Shown here: positions 19,001 to 28,645 of the stretch, one piece after another
Numbering within the stretch: position 1 is the first letter of the stretch
Layout of the letters: every line of letters starts with the position of its first letter
Origin: Thermomonas sp.
GTDB lineage: Bacteria; Pseudomonadota; Gammaproteobacteria; Xanthomonadales; Xanthomonadaceae
Direction of reading: 5' to 3'
DNA: 64,000 nt
Assembly (NCBI RefSeq): GCF_019104945.1
Contig: NZ_JAHRWW010000046.1
Span: 1-64,000, forward strand
Program-made: the position numbers and the translations under genes
The notes under the pieces: generated by a model
Databases searched by the model: none
Told to the model about the DNA's origin: nothing
The model's input: only the letters and a program-made list of their open reading frames with translations

Positions 19001-19782
19001 GGAATGTGGGCTTTAGCCTGCAGAAAGCCGACCTCGATACCACCGTAGGCAATGTCGATCGTCGTGCGGTGAGCGTTAATGGTGGGCGTACGTCAAACGC
19101 AACGCAGTGGCAGAGCAAGGTGGAATATCGCCGCGACACGGGCGCAGAACAGCGCACGCAGTGGGTAACCACCAATACTCTGACGCATAAGCTGAGCGAG
19201 AGCTTTCGCATTGCGGCGCGGTTGAATTATTCACGCACCGAAGATGATTTACTCGCAGCGGCGGGAGCGAAGTTTACCGAGAGCAACTTTGGTTTTGCTT
19301 GGCGCCCGTGGAATAGTGAGCGTGTTGCGCTGTTTGGGCGCTATACCTATCTGTATGACGTCTCCGCGCTGCCGCAGGTGGGGATCACCGTGGCGAACTA
19401 CGATCAGCGCAGCCAAGTGCTATCGCTTGAAGGCGTGTACAAGGCCGATTCACGTTGGGAGTACGCGGGCAAGCTGGCGCGGCGCACGGGTGAAGTGCGC
19501 ATGGGGCGCTTAACTGGCGCTTGGGCTGACTCCACCGCAAACTTCGCCGCAGGTCAGCTGCGTTACGATGTGGGCGGGCAGTGGCATGCACTAGGTGAGC
19601 TGCGTTGGCTGGGTGTGAGCCAGGGCGGCGACCGTTCGGGCGTGCTGGTGGGTTTAGATCGCGATATCGGACGCAATTTCCGCATCGGTGTGGGCTATAA
19701 CTTCACCGACTTCAGTGACAATCTGACCAATTTCGATTACGACCACCGCGGTTTCTTCTTGAATATCACGGGGCGTTATTGA
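16093..19782 (+). CDS. Large outer-membrane beta-barrel protein
   Basis: Signal sequence ending ALAQ; long run of amphipathic aromatic strands ending ...HRGFFLNITGRY (aromatic C-terminus); AGGAGAAGG Shine-Dalgarno; starts 11 bp after the giant gene. Confidence 0.8.
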   Translation: MKMKMKLLDCALMGILATLASQGALAQEQQAEQEKDAGSVSCAEASCADANGAVLMQVRTRGKRVPATANAAETTEALQPDRRVTVETEQGGKAVALGKWSVQLPNGGVIWATEDPNLGQPQLDVSASSVAAFDGSRIVRPVQFYSYNNYSAFIQRAEVLVFKASDADLVTPLAKIPLDVAAVSNAEWDGTLPADFKAKAGDELIYIVRAYGENGAFDETMPRKIQLVLPDEADRAGQMLRNSTERKLGESLSTGEAESRSLVEGVFGNSSLRIQNIPIYGSKIRLQGRNLPDNSSVKINGRSFPLDMERKLVAEFLEPVGQHQFNIEVSGAGIATPIKRTIDVDVTGKYMFAVALADLTLSNGSVSGSIEPLAGDEHFDKDLTADGRLAFYLKGKIKGKYLVTAQADTREREVEDLFKGFWKADPQDIFRRLDPDQYYPVYGDDSNTYRDVDTMGRLYVRVDWDKSQALWGNFNTGITGTEYGQYSRSLYGGALSWRSRASTAQGDARSELKLFGSEAQTAPGHSEFLGTGGSLYYLKHTDVLPGSERVVLEVRDPTTGRTEARVELLDGADYQIDDMQGRIILTRPLSLITRENMPTLTRDTPLDGLLQVLLVDYEYVPQGFNADEVTAGFRGKQWFGDHFAIGGTYVDENRAGDDYTLAGVDITLQAGRGTYLKLEQSHTEATSAPVFFSNNGGLTFTQINPVLGARKGDARAVEARANFKELGWTELDWTAGAWWRQVDAGYSISRFDLGQNIEEVGAEVSGQFTPNVSLYSRFSRADRGLERLEQGQVTVEWHITDFDNLSAELRQVDERRFSGNATGLLAALQYKHRFGSALELYGTAQKTLDNDSGNYADNDAITLGAKYLFGDLSSVNAEVTHGDRGDAALIGAEYKLNPTHSLYTNYAHSTDRSPYDPLFNNRRDNGWTVGQRWRLSNQVNLYSESQWLKAPNQSGLAHTFGMDFYPALGWNVGFSLQKADLDTTVGNVDRRAVSVNGGRTSNATQWQSKVEYRRDTGAEQRTQWVTTNTLTHKLSESFRIAARLNYSRTEDDLLAAAGAKFTESNFGFAWRPWNSERVALFGRYTYLYDVSALPQVGITVANYDQRSQVLSLEGVYKADSRWEYAGKLARRTGEVRMGRLTGAWADSTANFAAGQLRYDVGGQWHALGELRWLGVSQGGDRSGVLVGLDRDIGRNFRIGVGYNFTDFSDNLTNFDYDHRGFFLNITGRY

Positions 19783-19806
19783 TCCGTACCTAACGCTGAG
19801 TGTTCT

Positions 19807-19845
19807 ACGAAAAGGCCACCGTGAAGGTGGCTTTTTCGTGACCGG
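19807..19845 (+). terminator. Rho-independent terminator of the giant-protein/barrel operon
   Basis: ACGAAAAGGCCACC-GTGAA-GGTGGCTTTTTCGT hairpin 25 bp after the stop codon. Confidence 0.8.
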
Positions 19846-19872
19846 TTTGGATCTAGATGGGGGACGTCGTCT

Positions 19873-20262
19873 CTAGCGGATAGTGTCATCGAGAGGGATG
19901 ACACCATCGAGCTTGCAGACAATCCGGTTGGTTGGATGATGCAATACGCGGATCACCGTGCTGTTGCCAAACCTGCCAAGTGCCTCCTTGGGCACTTCTG
20001 TATCAACCGGAACTTTGGTGTGCCCGCCAGAGGGGACGGAGTTGTCGATCAGCACCCATAGCCGCACGGGCACCATATCGGTGGCCGTGGGCGGCCCCAG
20101 CGCCTGCACGGACTTCACCACGGCTCTAGCTGAGACCCATGGGCGAGATGTGTCGTTGGCGTCGCGTTTGCGTATTCTGCTGCCATACCACATCAGTAGG
20201 CCGATTCCGGCGAATGTTGCGAAGAAAAGTAGCAGGCCGATAGGGATTGGAAAGTTCATCAT
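19873..20262 (-). CDS. Small membrane-anchored protein of unknown function
   Basis: 129-aa ORF, N-terminal TM helix IGLLLFFATFAGIGLLMWY. Confidence 0.6.
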   Translation of the reverse strand: MMNFPIPIGLLLFFATFAGIGLLMWYGSRIRKRDANDTSRPWVSARAVVKSVQALGPPTATDMVPVRLWVLIDNSVPSGGHTKVPVDTEVPKEALGRFGNSTVIRVLHHPTNRIVCKLDGVIPLDDTIR

Positions 20263-20364
20263 GCCACCTCGGAGCGGGTATCTAAATGCTTGATGGTTGC
20301 TTGGTATTACGTCAGGTTGGGCAAAAACTGGACAGGGAAACGCGGGGAGGCCACGTGTCTGGGG

Positions 20365-20392
20365 CTTGGAAGTTCCAGATTTGCCCTCATCT
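20365..20392 (+). promoter_or_regulatory. Candidate sigma32 heat-shock promoter of clpB
   Basis: CTTGGAA-N13-CCTCATCT, close to the CTTGAAA-N13-CCCCATNT consensus; ATG at 20426. Confidence 0.7.
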
Positions 20393-20425
20393 TTAATCCA
20401 GTTCTCGATCTTCTGAGGTTTCGCT

Positions 20426-23008
20426 ATGCGTATGGATAAATTGACTTCGCGCTTTCAAGAAGCTTTAAGCGATGCGCAGTCGCTGGCCGTGGGGCGTGAT
20501 CATAATTTGATTGAACCGGCCCATCTGCTGCTGGCGCTGATCGACCAGCGTGGCGGTGGTAGCCGTCCGTTGTTGGCGCAGGCGGGGATCAATGTACCAA
20601 CGCTGCGTGAGCGGTTGATCGAGCAACTCGACAAACTTCCTAAAGTGTCCGGGCAAGCAGGCAATGTGCAAATGGGTAACGACCTTGCACGCATGCTCAA
20701 TGTCACCGATAAACTTGCGCAGCAGCGCGGTGATGCCTATATCGCGAGCGAACTTTTTCTACTGGCGGCGTTGGAAGATAGTGGCGCTCTTGGCAAGGCT
20801 CTGAAGGCCGCAGGTGGTGACACGCAGCGGCTGGAAGCCGCCGTTGAAAAATTGCGTGGGGGTGAAAAAGTGACCGATGAAAACGCAGAGGAAGCGCGGC
20901 AGGCGCTGGAAAAGTACACGATCGACCTGACGGCACGTGCCGAAAACGGCAAGCTTGACCCGGTGGTAGGGCGCGATGAAGAAATCCGCCGCACCGTACA
21001 GGTTCTGCAGCGGCGCACCAAAAATAATCCGGTGTTAATCGGTGAGCCTGGCGTGGGTAAAACCGCTATTGCCGAAGGGCTGGCGCAGCGCATCGTGAAT
21101 AACGAGGTGCCAGAAGGCCTGCGCGGCAAGCGCTTGCTCAGTCTCGATATGGGCGCGCTGATTGCGGGCGCAAAGTTTCGTGGTGAGTTTGAAGAACGCC
21201 TCAAAGCGGTGCTGAATGATCTGGCTAAAAATGAAGGCCAAATTATTTTGTTTATCGACGAACTGCACACCATGGTGGGTGCGGGCAAGGCCGAAGGCGC
21301 GATGGATGCAGGCAATATGCTCAAACCTGCGCTGGCGCGCGGCGAGCTGCATTGTATTGGCGCGACCACGCTGGACGAATACCGCAAGTACATTGAAAAA
21401 GACGCGGCGCTAGAACGGCGCTTTCAAAAAGTCTTTGTTGGTGAGCCTTCGGTGGAAGACACTATCGCTATCTTGCGTGGCCTGAAAGAGCGCTATGCGC
21501 TGCATCACGGCGTGGAGATCACCGACCCTGCGATTGTGGCAGCGGCGACGCTGTCGAACCGCTATATCGCCGACCGCCAACTGCCGGATAAAGCCATCGA
21601 TCTGATGGACGAAGCCGCGTCACGCATCCGCATGGAAATTGATTCCAAGCCGGAAGAGATGGATCGGAAAGAACGCCGTCTTATCCAGCTAAAAATTCAG
21701 CGCGAAGCATTGAAGAAAGAAAAAGATGCCGAGTCCAAGCAGCGTCTTGCCGATTTAGAAAGCGAAATCACGGAACTTGAGCGCGACTACAGCGATTTGG
21801 AAGAAATCTGGAAGGCCGAAAAAGCCACGCTGCAGGGTGCAACTAAAGTAAAAGAGCAAATCGAGGTTGCTCGTTTGGAGCTGGAGGCCGCACAGCGCAA
21901 GCAGGATTACGCCAAAATGAGCGAGATCCAATACGGGCGTATTCCCGCACTAGAGAAACAGCTGCAGGCCGCGCAAGAGGCTGAAACCAAAGGCTTTACG
22001 TTGTTGCAGGATAAAGTAACCGCCGAAGAAATTGCGCAAGTGGTGGCGCGTTGGACCGGTATTCCGGTGAGTAAGATGCTGGAAGGCGAGCGCGAAAAAT
22101 TGCTGCAAATGGAAGACCAGCTGCACACCCGTGTGGTGGGGCAGGAAGAGGCAATTAAAGTCGTAAGTGATGCGGTGCGTCGTTCGCGCGCGGGGCTAAG
22201 TGACCCGAACCGCCCCAGTGGCTCGTTCCTGTTTTTAGGCCCTACCGGCGTGGGTAAAACGGAGTTGTGCAAAGCACTGGCTGAATTTCTATTCGACTCT
22301 GCCGACGCCATGGTGCGTATCGACATGAGCGAGTTTATGGAGAAGCACGCGGTGAGCCGTATGATCGGTGCGCCTCCGGGCTATGTGGGTTATGAAGAAG
22401 GCGGTTATCTCACCGAGGCCGTGCGCCGTCGTCCGTACAGTGTGATCTTGCTGGACGAGGTGGAGAAAGCACATCCCGACGTGTTCAATATCCTGCTGCA
22501 AGTGCTCGACGATGGCCGACTCACCGATGGCCAAGGTCGCACAGTAGATTTTCGCAATACCGTGATCGTGATGACCTCCAATCTCGGCAGCCATCAAATT
22601 CAAGAGCTGGCCGGAGATGATTCGCCGGAAGCCTATCTACAAATGAAGGCGGCCGTGATGGGCGTAGTGCAGGTGCATTTCCGCCCTGAGTTCATCAATC
22701 GCTTGGATGATCTAGTGGTGTTTCATCCACTCAATCAAGCGCAGATTAAGCAAATTGCGCGCATCCAGTTGCGCAGCTTAGAAAAGCGTTTGGCCGAACG
22801 TGGCATTCGCATTGAACTCTCGGACGCCGCGTTTGATCTACTGGGTAGTGCGGGCTTTGATCCGGTGTATGGCGCGCGCCCGCTCAAACGCGCGATCCAA
22901 CAGCAGGTGGAAAACCCACTGGCGTCCAAAATTTTGGCAGGTGCGTTTTCCAGCGGTGATGTGGTGAAGGTGGATGCAGACGGTGGCAAGCTGGTGTTTG
23001 CCACATGA
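20426..23008 (+). CDS. clpB: ATP-dependent chaperone ClpB
   Basis: Two AAA+ modules ([35 protein letters not shown]), ClpB middle coiled coil, [22 protein letters not shown]. Confidence 0.98.
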   Translation: MRMDKLTSRFQEALSDAQSLAVGRDHNLIEPAHLLLALIDQRGGGSRPLLAQAGINVPTLRERLIEQLDKLPKVSGQAGNVQMGNDLARMLNVTDKLAQQRGDAYIASELFLLAALEDSGALGKALKAAGGDTQRLEAAVEKLRGGEKVTDENAEEARQALEKYTIDLTARAENGKLDPVVGRDEEIRRTVQVLQRRTKNNPVLIGEPGVGKTAIAEGLAQRIVNNEVPEGLRGKRLLSLDMGALIAGAKFRGEFEERLKAVLNDLAKNEGQIILFIDELHTMVGAGKAEGAMDAGNMLKPALARGELHCIGATTLDEYRKYIEKDAALERRFQKVFVGEPSVEDTIAILRGLKERYALHHGVEITDPAIVAAATLSNRYIADRQLPDKAIDLMDEAASRIRMEIDSKPEEMDRKERRLIQLKIQREALKKEKDAESKQRLADLESEITELERDYSDLEEIWKAEKATLQGATKVKEQIEVARLELEAAQRKQDYAKMSEIQYGRIPALEKQLQAAQEAETKGFTLLQDKVTAEEIAQVVARWTGIPVSKMLEGEREKLLQMEDQLHTRVVGQEEAIKVVSDAVRRSRAGLSDPNRPSGSFLFLGPTGVGKTELCKALAEFLFDSADAMVRIDMSEFMEKHAVSRMIGAPPGYVGYEEGGYLTEAVRRRPYSVILLDEVEKAHPDVFNILLQVLDDGRLTDGQGRTVDFRNTVIVMTSNLGSHQIQELAGDDSPEAYLQMKAAVMGVVQVHFRPEFINRLDDLVVFHPLNQAQIKQIARIQLRSLEKRLAERGIRIELSDAAFDLLGSAGFDPVYGARPLKRAIQQQVENPLASKILAGAFSSGDVVKVDADGGKLVFAT

Positions 23009-23032
23009 TGCGCGTCTTTTCACACACCTGCT

Positions 23033-23178
23033 CAAATACCGAAATCGTTATTGGTATGTGACCCGCGTTCGCCCAAAGTGTTGGTGGAATGGTGGCCGAA
23101 GCCGGTAATTGTACCGGCGCGGCAGTCGTGGGTGACCGATATGATTCAGCGCGCCGGTGGCGAAAATCCGTTGCTTAA
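23033..23178 (+). pseudogene. Remnant of a BtuF-like cobalamin-binding periplasmic protein
   Basis: Frame reads SLLVCDPRSPKVLVEWWPKPVIVPARQSWVTDMIQRAGGENPLLK; VLVEWWPKPVIxPxRxSWVTD...AGGxNPL is characteristic of this family; no other family segments in the gap. Confidence 0.7.
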
Positions 23179-24446
23179 ACCGCGTCCAGTGCTTGGTCGA
23201 TATCGGCGATTAAGTCGTCGATATGCTCAATGCCAACGCATAGACGCACCAGATCTTTAGTGACGCCAGCGGTTTTGAGTTCTTCATCATCCAGCTGACG
23301 GTGGGTGGTTGAGGCTGGGTGGCAGGCCAGCGATTTGGCATCGCCGATATTCACCAAACGCTTCACCACTTGCAGCTTGTCCATAAAGCGCGCGCAGGCG
23401 GCTACATCGCCTTTAATGCCAAAGGTAAATAGTGATGAGGGAATGCCACCGTCCATATACTTCTGACTGAGCGCGTGCTCGCTGTCGCCTTCCAGCCCAC
23501 CAAAATGCACCCAGCCAACCTTCGGATGGTGTTTGAGGTGTTTCGCCAATGCCAAGGCATTTTGGCAGTGCCGCTCCATGCGCAGGGCTAATGTTTCCAC
23601 CCCCTGCAAAATAAGGAACGCGTTGAACGGTGACAGTGCGCCGCCGGTGTTGCGCAGTGCCACGGTGCGTGCACGCGCAATGTAAGCTGCAGGGCCGAAG
23701 GCTTCGGTATACACCACACCATGATAGGCCGGTTCAGGCGTATAGAATTGCTTGAAGCGTGGGTTGCCCTGCCATTGGAATTTTCCGGAATCCACAATAA
23801 TGCCGCCAATGGAATTGCCGTGGCCGCCAAGGTATTTGGTCATTGCGTGCACGATGATGTCGGCGCCGTGTTCGATCGGGCGGCATAGGATCGGCGTAGG
23901 TGCGGTGTTGTCCACCACCAGAGGCAGGCCGTGATCGTGCGCCACCTTGGCCAAGGCGGCAATGTCCACCACATTACCCGCTGGGTTGCCGACGGATTCG
24001 CAGTAGATCGCGCGGGTGTTTTCATCAATCGCGGCCGCAAACGCGGCAGGGTCACGGCCATCCACTAGGCGCGCTTCCACGCCTTGAGCTTTCAGCGTGT
24101 GTTTGAAGAATGTGTAGGTGCCGCCGTACACCTGACTGGTGGCTACGATGTTGTCGCCCGCTTCCACCAAGGTTTGAATGGCCGCTGTAATCGCCGCCAT
24201 ACCAGACGCAAACGCCAGCGCCGCTACGCCGCCTTCGAGCTGGGCGATACGCTGTTCTAGTACGTCGGTGGTGGGGTTCATGATGCGCGTGTAGATATTG
24301 CCCGGCACCTTTAGGTCAAACAGATCCGCGCCGTGCTGGGTGTCGTCAAAGGTGAAGCTGGTGGTTTGATAAATTGGTACAACGACGGAGCGGGTGGTGG
24401 GATCGCTGGTAAAGCCGCCGTGGATGGCAATAGTTTCGCGTTTCAT
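23175..24446 (-). CDS. metY: O-acetylhomoserine aminocarboxypropyltransferase (sulfhydrylase)
   Basis: MKRETIAIHGGFTSDPTTRSVVVPIYQTTSFTF, YTRIMNPTTDVLEQRIAQLEGG, HAMTKYLGGHGNSIGG. Confidence 0.93.
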   Translation of the reverse strand: MKRETIAIHGGFTSDPTTRSVVVPIYQTTSFTFDDTQHGADLFDLKVPGNIYTRIMNPTTDVLEQRIAQLEGGVAALAFASGMAAITAAIQTLVEAGDNIVATSQVYGGTYTFFKHTLKAQGVEARLVDGRDPAAFAAAIDENTRAIYCESVGNPAGNVVDIAALAKVAHDHGLPLVVDNTAPTPILCRPIEHGADIIVHAMTKYLGGHGNSIGGIIVDSGKFQWQGNPRFKQFYTPEPAYHGVVYTEAFGPAAYIARARTVALRNTGGALSPFNAFLILQGVETLALRMERHCQNALALAKHLKHHPKVGWVHFGGLEGDSEHALSQKYMDGGIPSSLFTFGIKGDVAACARFMDKLQVVKRLVNIGDAKSLACHPASTTHRQLDDEELKTAGVTKDLVRLCVGIEHIDDLIADIDQALDAV

Positions 24447-24642
24447 GGGTAAAGCTCCTAGCCAACTCTTGGCAATGTAACGTGGAATAAGCGAAGGATA
24501 TGTGTCGGTGGACGTGCTTTATGGCTATATCCATATGCACGGATGCCGTTTGTGTCTCTAGGTTTGCGGGTAACCGATCTTTGCGTAGCCGAGTTTCGTG
24601 CCAGAATGCGTGTTAGAAGGGGGTAGGGGGGCGTCTAGCCGC

Positions 24643-26922
24643 ATGTTTGATTCACGCGCGTTTCCCACGTCATGGCTGCAGAGTCGCTACGACTTGATCG
24701 TTGGCTTGGGGGCGCTCTGCGTGTTGTTGCAGCAAATTACGGTGGACTACCAAAGCCAGCTTTCTGGCTTAACTATCAAAGGCTCCTTGATCCATCTGCA
24801 TATGGCCCTGTTGTTTGCGGTGGCCATGCTGGCGCGCGAGCGTCGTATCTTTACGCTGGTGATGATCATCACCGCCGCCGCGTGGATACTTCCACGCTTC
24901 ATAAGAGATGGGGCCGATGATTTCTTGATGCTCACATGGAGCGTTGTGATGTGGGCGCTGTCGTGGGCGTGGATATTGTGGTGCGCCCATTTGGCAGGCT
25001 GGCCGCGCGCTTCGGGAGACAATCACTTTACCCGGCGTGATCTCGTGCCGTTTGCGTTCTATGGGCTATTTTTATATCCGCTAGGGGCGGCGCTATTAAG
25101 CAGCAGCATCGTGTTATTAACCAGCCCTGCGCAGGCGCTGAACTCGGCGTTTCAAGCGTTTTTTGCGAAACAGTTTGGCGTTACTGTGTTGGTGCTTCCA
25201 TTGGTTGTGGCTTGGGGTGAGCGTGGCCGTCAGCGCTGGCAAAAACCGCTGCAATCGCACGATATCGGCATCTTTGTACTGCTGCTACTCGGCTTGGCAC
25301 TGAGCCTGTGGGCGACATGGCGTATTCGCGGCGGGTTTGGCATTCAGGCTGGTGGTTTCAGCAGTGTGGTGATGGATTACCGCTTCGCCCTACTCGCAGC
25401 ACTGCTGTGGTGTGTACTGCGCCTGCCGACTACGGTGGCGATGGTGTTCCTCAGCCTTACATTATTTGCATTGGTGAATGCCAGTGCGGGTGCGGCATCG
25501 CAATCGAATACGATGCTGGGCTTTATCAATATGGTGCACATCACATTAGAAACCAGCGTGCTGCTGATGACGATGTGCTACTTGTGGGTGCTTAGCAGGG
25601 ATCGTAGAGAGTTATCGAGGCGTCTGGCCGCAGAAACGCTACGCGATACCGTGACAGGTTTGCCTAACCTCAAGGCGCTAAGGCGCTATGCCAATGAGCA
25701 GCCATTGCAGCGTCACGAGCTTGGGTATCTGCTGCTTGATCAAACCGACACATTGCTAGGTAGTTTCGGGCTAGAAGCGCAGGCGGCTGCGATGCGAACA
25801 GTGGCCGCGCAATTGAAGTCGTTGGTGCGTGTGTATTACGTGGGGGCTGGGCATTTTGTTCTACTGCCACATGCCAAAGCAGGTGATGATGTTTGGGATC
25901 GCCTTGTGGCGCAGGTCGAGCAGACCGAGCTGCGTGTTGGGGGGCAGACGGTACGGCTGCTGCCCTATTTGGGTGTGGCCGCGCTTCCAGATGGTGCAAC
26001 GCCGGTGGATACTGCGCTTCTATCTGCATCATCATTGGCCTATGAAGCGCGCCACTTTAGCGAGGTTCGGCCGCGCTACAGCACACAAGACGATGGCTTG
26101 GTGCGTGAAGATCGCCGGCAGCAGTTACAAGATGCCGCTGAAGCCTTGGCTTGTTTACGAAACGAACGGGTAGAGTTGTATTTTCAGCCTATTCGGCACT
26201 CGAATCACACAGAGACCGCTCGCCGCAGTGTAACGGGCGAAGTGCTGTGCCGACTGCGTAATGAACACGGTGAGCTCTTATCACCGGCGCGGTTCATTCC
26301 TGCCATTGAGCAATCGGGGCGCGGCACCGAACTGGATCTGGCGGTGCTGCGGGCATTATTTGCTTTGCTGCGTCGTTATCCGCGTGCGCTTCCGCACTGC
26401 CGTCATGTTGCGGTGAATCTAACCGGGCAAAGCTTGGCATCGACTAGTTTTCAGGTAGAGCTCCGCACATTGTTGGCCGACTCGCCACTGCCGCTTTCAG
26501 CGCTGTGTTTTGAAATAACCGAGACAGCAGCAATTTCGAGCACGAGCGCAGCCAATCAATTGCTCGAAGACCTGCGTGGCAAGGGCTGCCGTATTGCGAT
26601 CGACGATTTTGGTGTGGGCATGCAGAGCTTCTCGCGGTTGAAAGAATTGCCGGTTGATATCATCAAGATTGACGGTTCTTTTGTGCGTAATGTCACCCAG
26701 CGCGGGCGCGATTACGCGCTGGTGCAAGCCTCGGTTGCCGTGGCAAAAGCATTCGGTACGGAAACCGTTGCGGAGTACGTGGAAAACGAAGCAACGGCAA
26801 ATTGCCTGCGTGGGATGGGTGTGGATTGGTTGCAGAGCTATCTGTATTCACCACCGGTACCGTTCGTGCAGGTGTTGGCAGGTGCTTCTGAGCGTTCTGG
26901 AATGGTGGCAAGTATCCATTAG
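24643..26922 (+). CDS. MASE1-like membrane protein with degenerate GGDEF and intact-looking EAL domain
   Basis: Multiple N-terminal TMs; RDTVTGLPNLKALRR then VYYVGAGHFVLLP in place of GGDEF; EAL residues GEVLCRL, NLTGQSL, FEITETA, DDFGVG, KIDGSFVRN, ETVAEYVE, LQSYLYSPP. Confidence 0.88.
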   Translation: MFDSRAFPTSWLQSRYDLIVGLGALCVLLQQITVDYQSQLSGLTIKGSLIHLHMALLFAVAMLARERRIFTLVMIITAAAWILPRFIRDGADDFLMLTWSVVMWALSWAWILWCAHLAGWPRASGDNHFTRRDLVPFAFYGLFLYPLGAALLSSSIVLLTSPAQALNSAFQAFFAKQFGVTVLVLPLVVAWGERGRQRWQKPLQSHDIGIFVLLLLGLALSLWATWRIRGGFGIQAGGFSSVVMDYRFALLAALLWCVLRLPTTVAMVFLSLTLFALVNASAGAASQSNTMLGFINMVHITLETSVLLMTMCYLWVLSRDRRELSRRLAAETLRDTVTGLPNLKALRRYANEQPLQRHELGYLLLDQTDTLLGSFGLEAQAAAMRTVAAQLKSLVRVYYVGAGHFVLLPHAKAGDDVWDRLVAQVEQTELRVGGQTVRLLPYLGVAALPDGATPVDTALLSASSLAYEARHFSEVRPRYSTQDDGLVREDRRQQLQDAAEALACLRNERVELYFQPIRHSNHTETARRSVTGEVLCRLRNEHGELLSPARFIPAIEQSGRGTELDLAVLRALFALLRRYPRALPHCRHVAVNLTGQSLASTSFQVELRTLLADSPLPLSALCFEITETAAISSTSAANQLLEDLRGKGCRIAIDDFGVGMQSFSRLKELPVDIIKIDGSFVRNVTQRGRDYALVQASVAVAKAFGTETVAEYVENEATANCLRGMGVDWLQSYLYSPPVPFVQVLAGASERSGMVASIH

Positions 26923-28589
26923 CGGCGTGCGCGATACGGCGGTGTGGCCATCACCATTTCGGTGAGTGAATACGCGAGCTCACGTTCGGCAAGTACAGCG
27001 GCGTCGGCGCCGTGTTCCAGTAGATGCTTCACCTGTGTCTCGCTATGCGCACGCGCCAATACGCTGATCGTCGGGTTGATTGCTTTTAACCGTTCGATAG
27101 TTTCACCTGCTTCCAGCGCTTGAGGCATTGCGAAGACGGCAAGTTTGGCGCGCTGTGGTGCAGCCTCTAGCATGACACGCTCGTTGGCGACGTTGCCGCG
27201 TACCGTTGTGAGGCCGCTGTCTCGTGCGGCTTTGACGCGGTCTGCATCGCTTTCCACAACAACCACAGGGACGCCGCGCGCTTGCAGCAGGTGCGCCAAC
27301 TGGCGCCCGACGCGGCCATAGCCAACAACGATGGTGTGATCGCTGCAGGTAACGGGGTCAGAGTCAGGCTCTGCTTCACGTTTGGCAATAATCTTGGCAT
27401 CTTGCTTGGCCTGCCAGCGGTCTAGAACCATAAACAGGACGGGATTGAGCATGATCGTAATGAGCGCACCCGCCAAGACGAGATCGTGTCCATCTTTCGG
27501 CAGGATATTGAGCGACAGCCCCAGCCCGGCAATGATGAAGGCAAATTCACCGATCTGCGCCAAACTGGTGGAGATCGTTAGTGCAGTGGTGTTGGGATGG
27601 CCGAATAATCGCACGATGGCATAAGCTGCGATCGATTTCCCAAATAAAATAATCAGCGTGGTGGCGAGCAGCTGCAAGGGATGGTTGACCACGATGCTGG
27701 GGTCAAACAGCATGCCGACGGAGACGAAGAACAGCACCGCAAACGCATCGCGCATGGGGAGTGAATCATTCGCAGCTTGATGGCTGAACTCAGATTCGTT
27801 AAGTAGCATGCCAGCGAAGAACGCGCCCAGTGCAAAGCTAACGCCGAATAGTTCGGCGGAAGTGAACGCGACGCCCATTGCAATAGAGAGTACGGCTAGG
27901 GTAAATAATTCGCGTGACCCCGTCCCGGCAATGCGCTCGAGTACCCACGGGATGGCCTTGCGACCAATGATGAGCATGAACGCGACAAAGGCCGCCACTT
28001 TTCCGAAGGTCAGCGCCAGTGCTTTGATGACTGTCGTACTGCTTACAGATTCAGCATTGCCGCCAAGCGCACCTGCGAGTGCGGGAATGAGAACAAGGGC
28101 TACGACGCAGGCGAGGTCTTCAACGATCAGCCAGCCCACCGCAATTTTCCCGCGACGAGTGTCCAGTAGGCGGCGCTCTTCCATTGCTCGCAGAAGTACA
28201 ACGGTGCTGGCGGTGGCCAGTGAGAACCCAAAAATGATCCCTTCAATATGTCGCCATCCCATGAGCTCGGCCAATCCCCAGCCCAATAACGTCGCAACGG
28301 CGGTTTGAGCGATGGCTCCGGGAATCGCAATGTTTTTAACCGACATCAAATCGCGTAGGGAAAAGTGCAGCCCAACGCCGAACATCAGCAAGATCACACC
28401 GATCTCAGCTAGCTGCGGAGCAAGCTCAGGGTCACCAACAAAGCCTGGCGTGTATGGGCCGGCAACAATCCCTGCGACCAAATACCCGACTAGCGGTGAT
28501 AGTCGCAAGCGATTGGCAAGAGCACCAAACGCAAATGCAAGCACAAAACCGTAGACGAGGATGGCAATGAGGGAGGTGTGATGGGGCAT
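26919..28589 (-). CDS. ybaL: CPA2 cation:proton antiporter with RCK/TrkA-N domain (YbaL/Kef type)
   Basis: LSPLVGYLVAGIVAGPYTPGFVGD, antiporter TMs, C-terminal HTIVVGYGRVGRQLAHLLQARGVPVVVVESD. Confidence 0.88.
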   Translation of the reverse strand: MPHHTSLIAILVYGFVLAFAFGALANRLRLSPLVGYLVAGIVAGPYTPGFVGDPELAPQLAEIGVILLMFGVGLHFSLRDLMSVKNIAIPGAIAQTAVATLLGWGLAELMGWRHIEGIIFGFSLATASTVVLLRAMEERRLLDTRRGKIAVGWLIVEDLACVVALVLIPALAGALGGNAESVSSTTVIKALALTFGKVAAFVAFMLIIGRKAIPWVLERIAGTGSRELFTLAVLSIAMGVAFTSAELFGVSFALGAFFAGMLLNESEFSHQAANDSLPMRDAFAVLFFVSVGMLFDPSIVVNHPLQLLATTLIILFGKSIAAYAIVRLFGHPNTTALTISTSLAQIGEFAFIIAGLGLSLNILPKDGHDLVLAGALITIMLNPVLFMVLDRWQAKQDAKIIAKREAEPDSDPVTCSDHTIVVGYGRVGRQLAHLLQARGVPVVVVESDADRVKAARDSGLTTVRGNVANERVMLEAAPQRAKLAVFAMPQALEAGETIERLKAINPTISVLARAHSETQVKHLLEHGADAAVLAERELAYSLTEMVMATPPYRARR

Positions 28590-28645
28590 GGAGGCCTTAC
28601 GCTTGGGCTGGTTGGATCATCGTATGGGAATCATGCGCTCGTTGA

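Noticed and set aside
24447-24642. Possible methionine/SAM riboswitch upstream of metY
   Set aside because: I could not find a recognisable SAM-riboswitch core; Infernal/Rfam would be needed.
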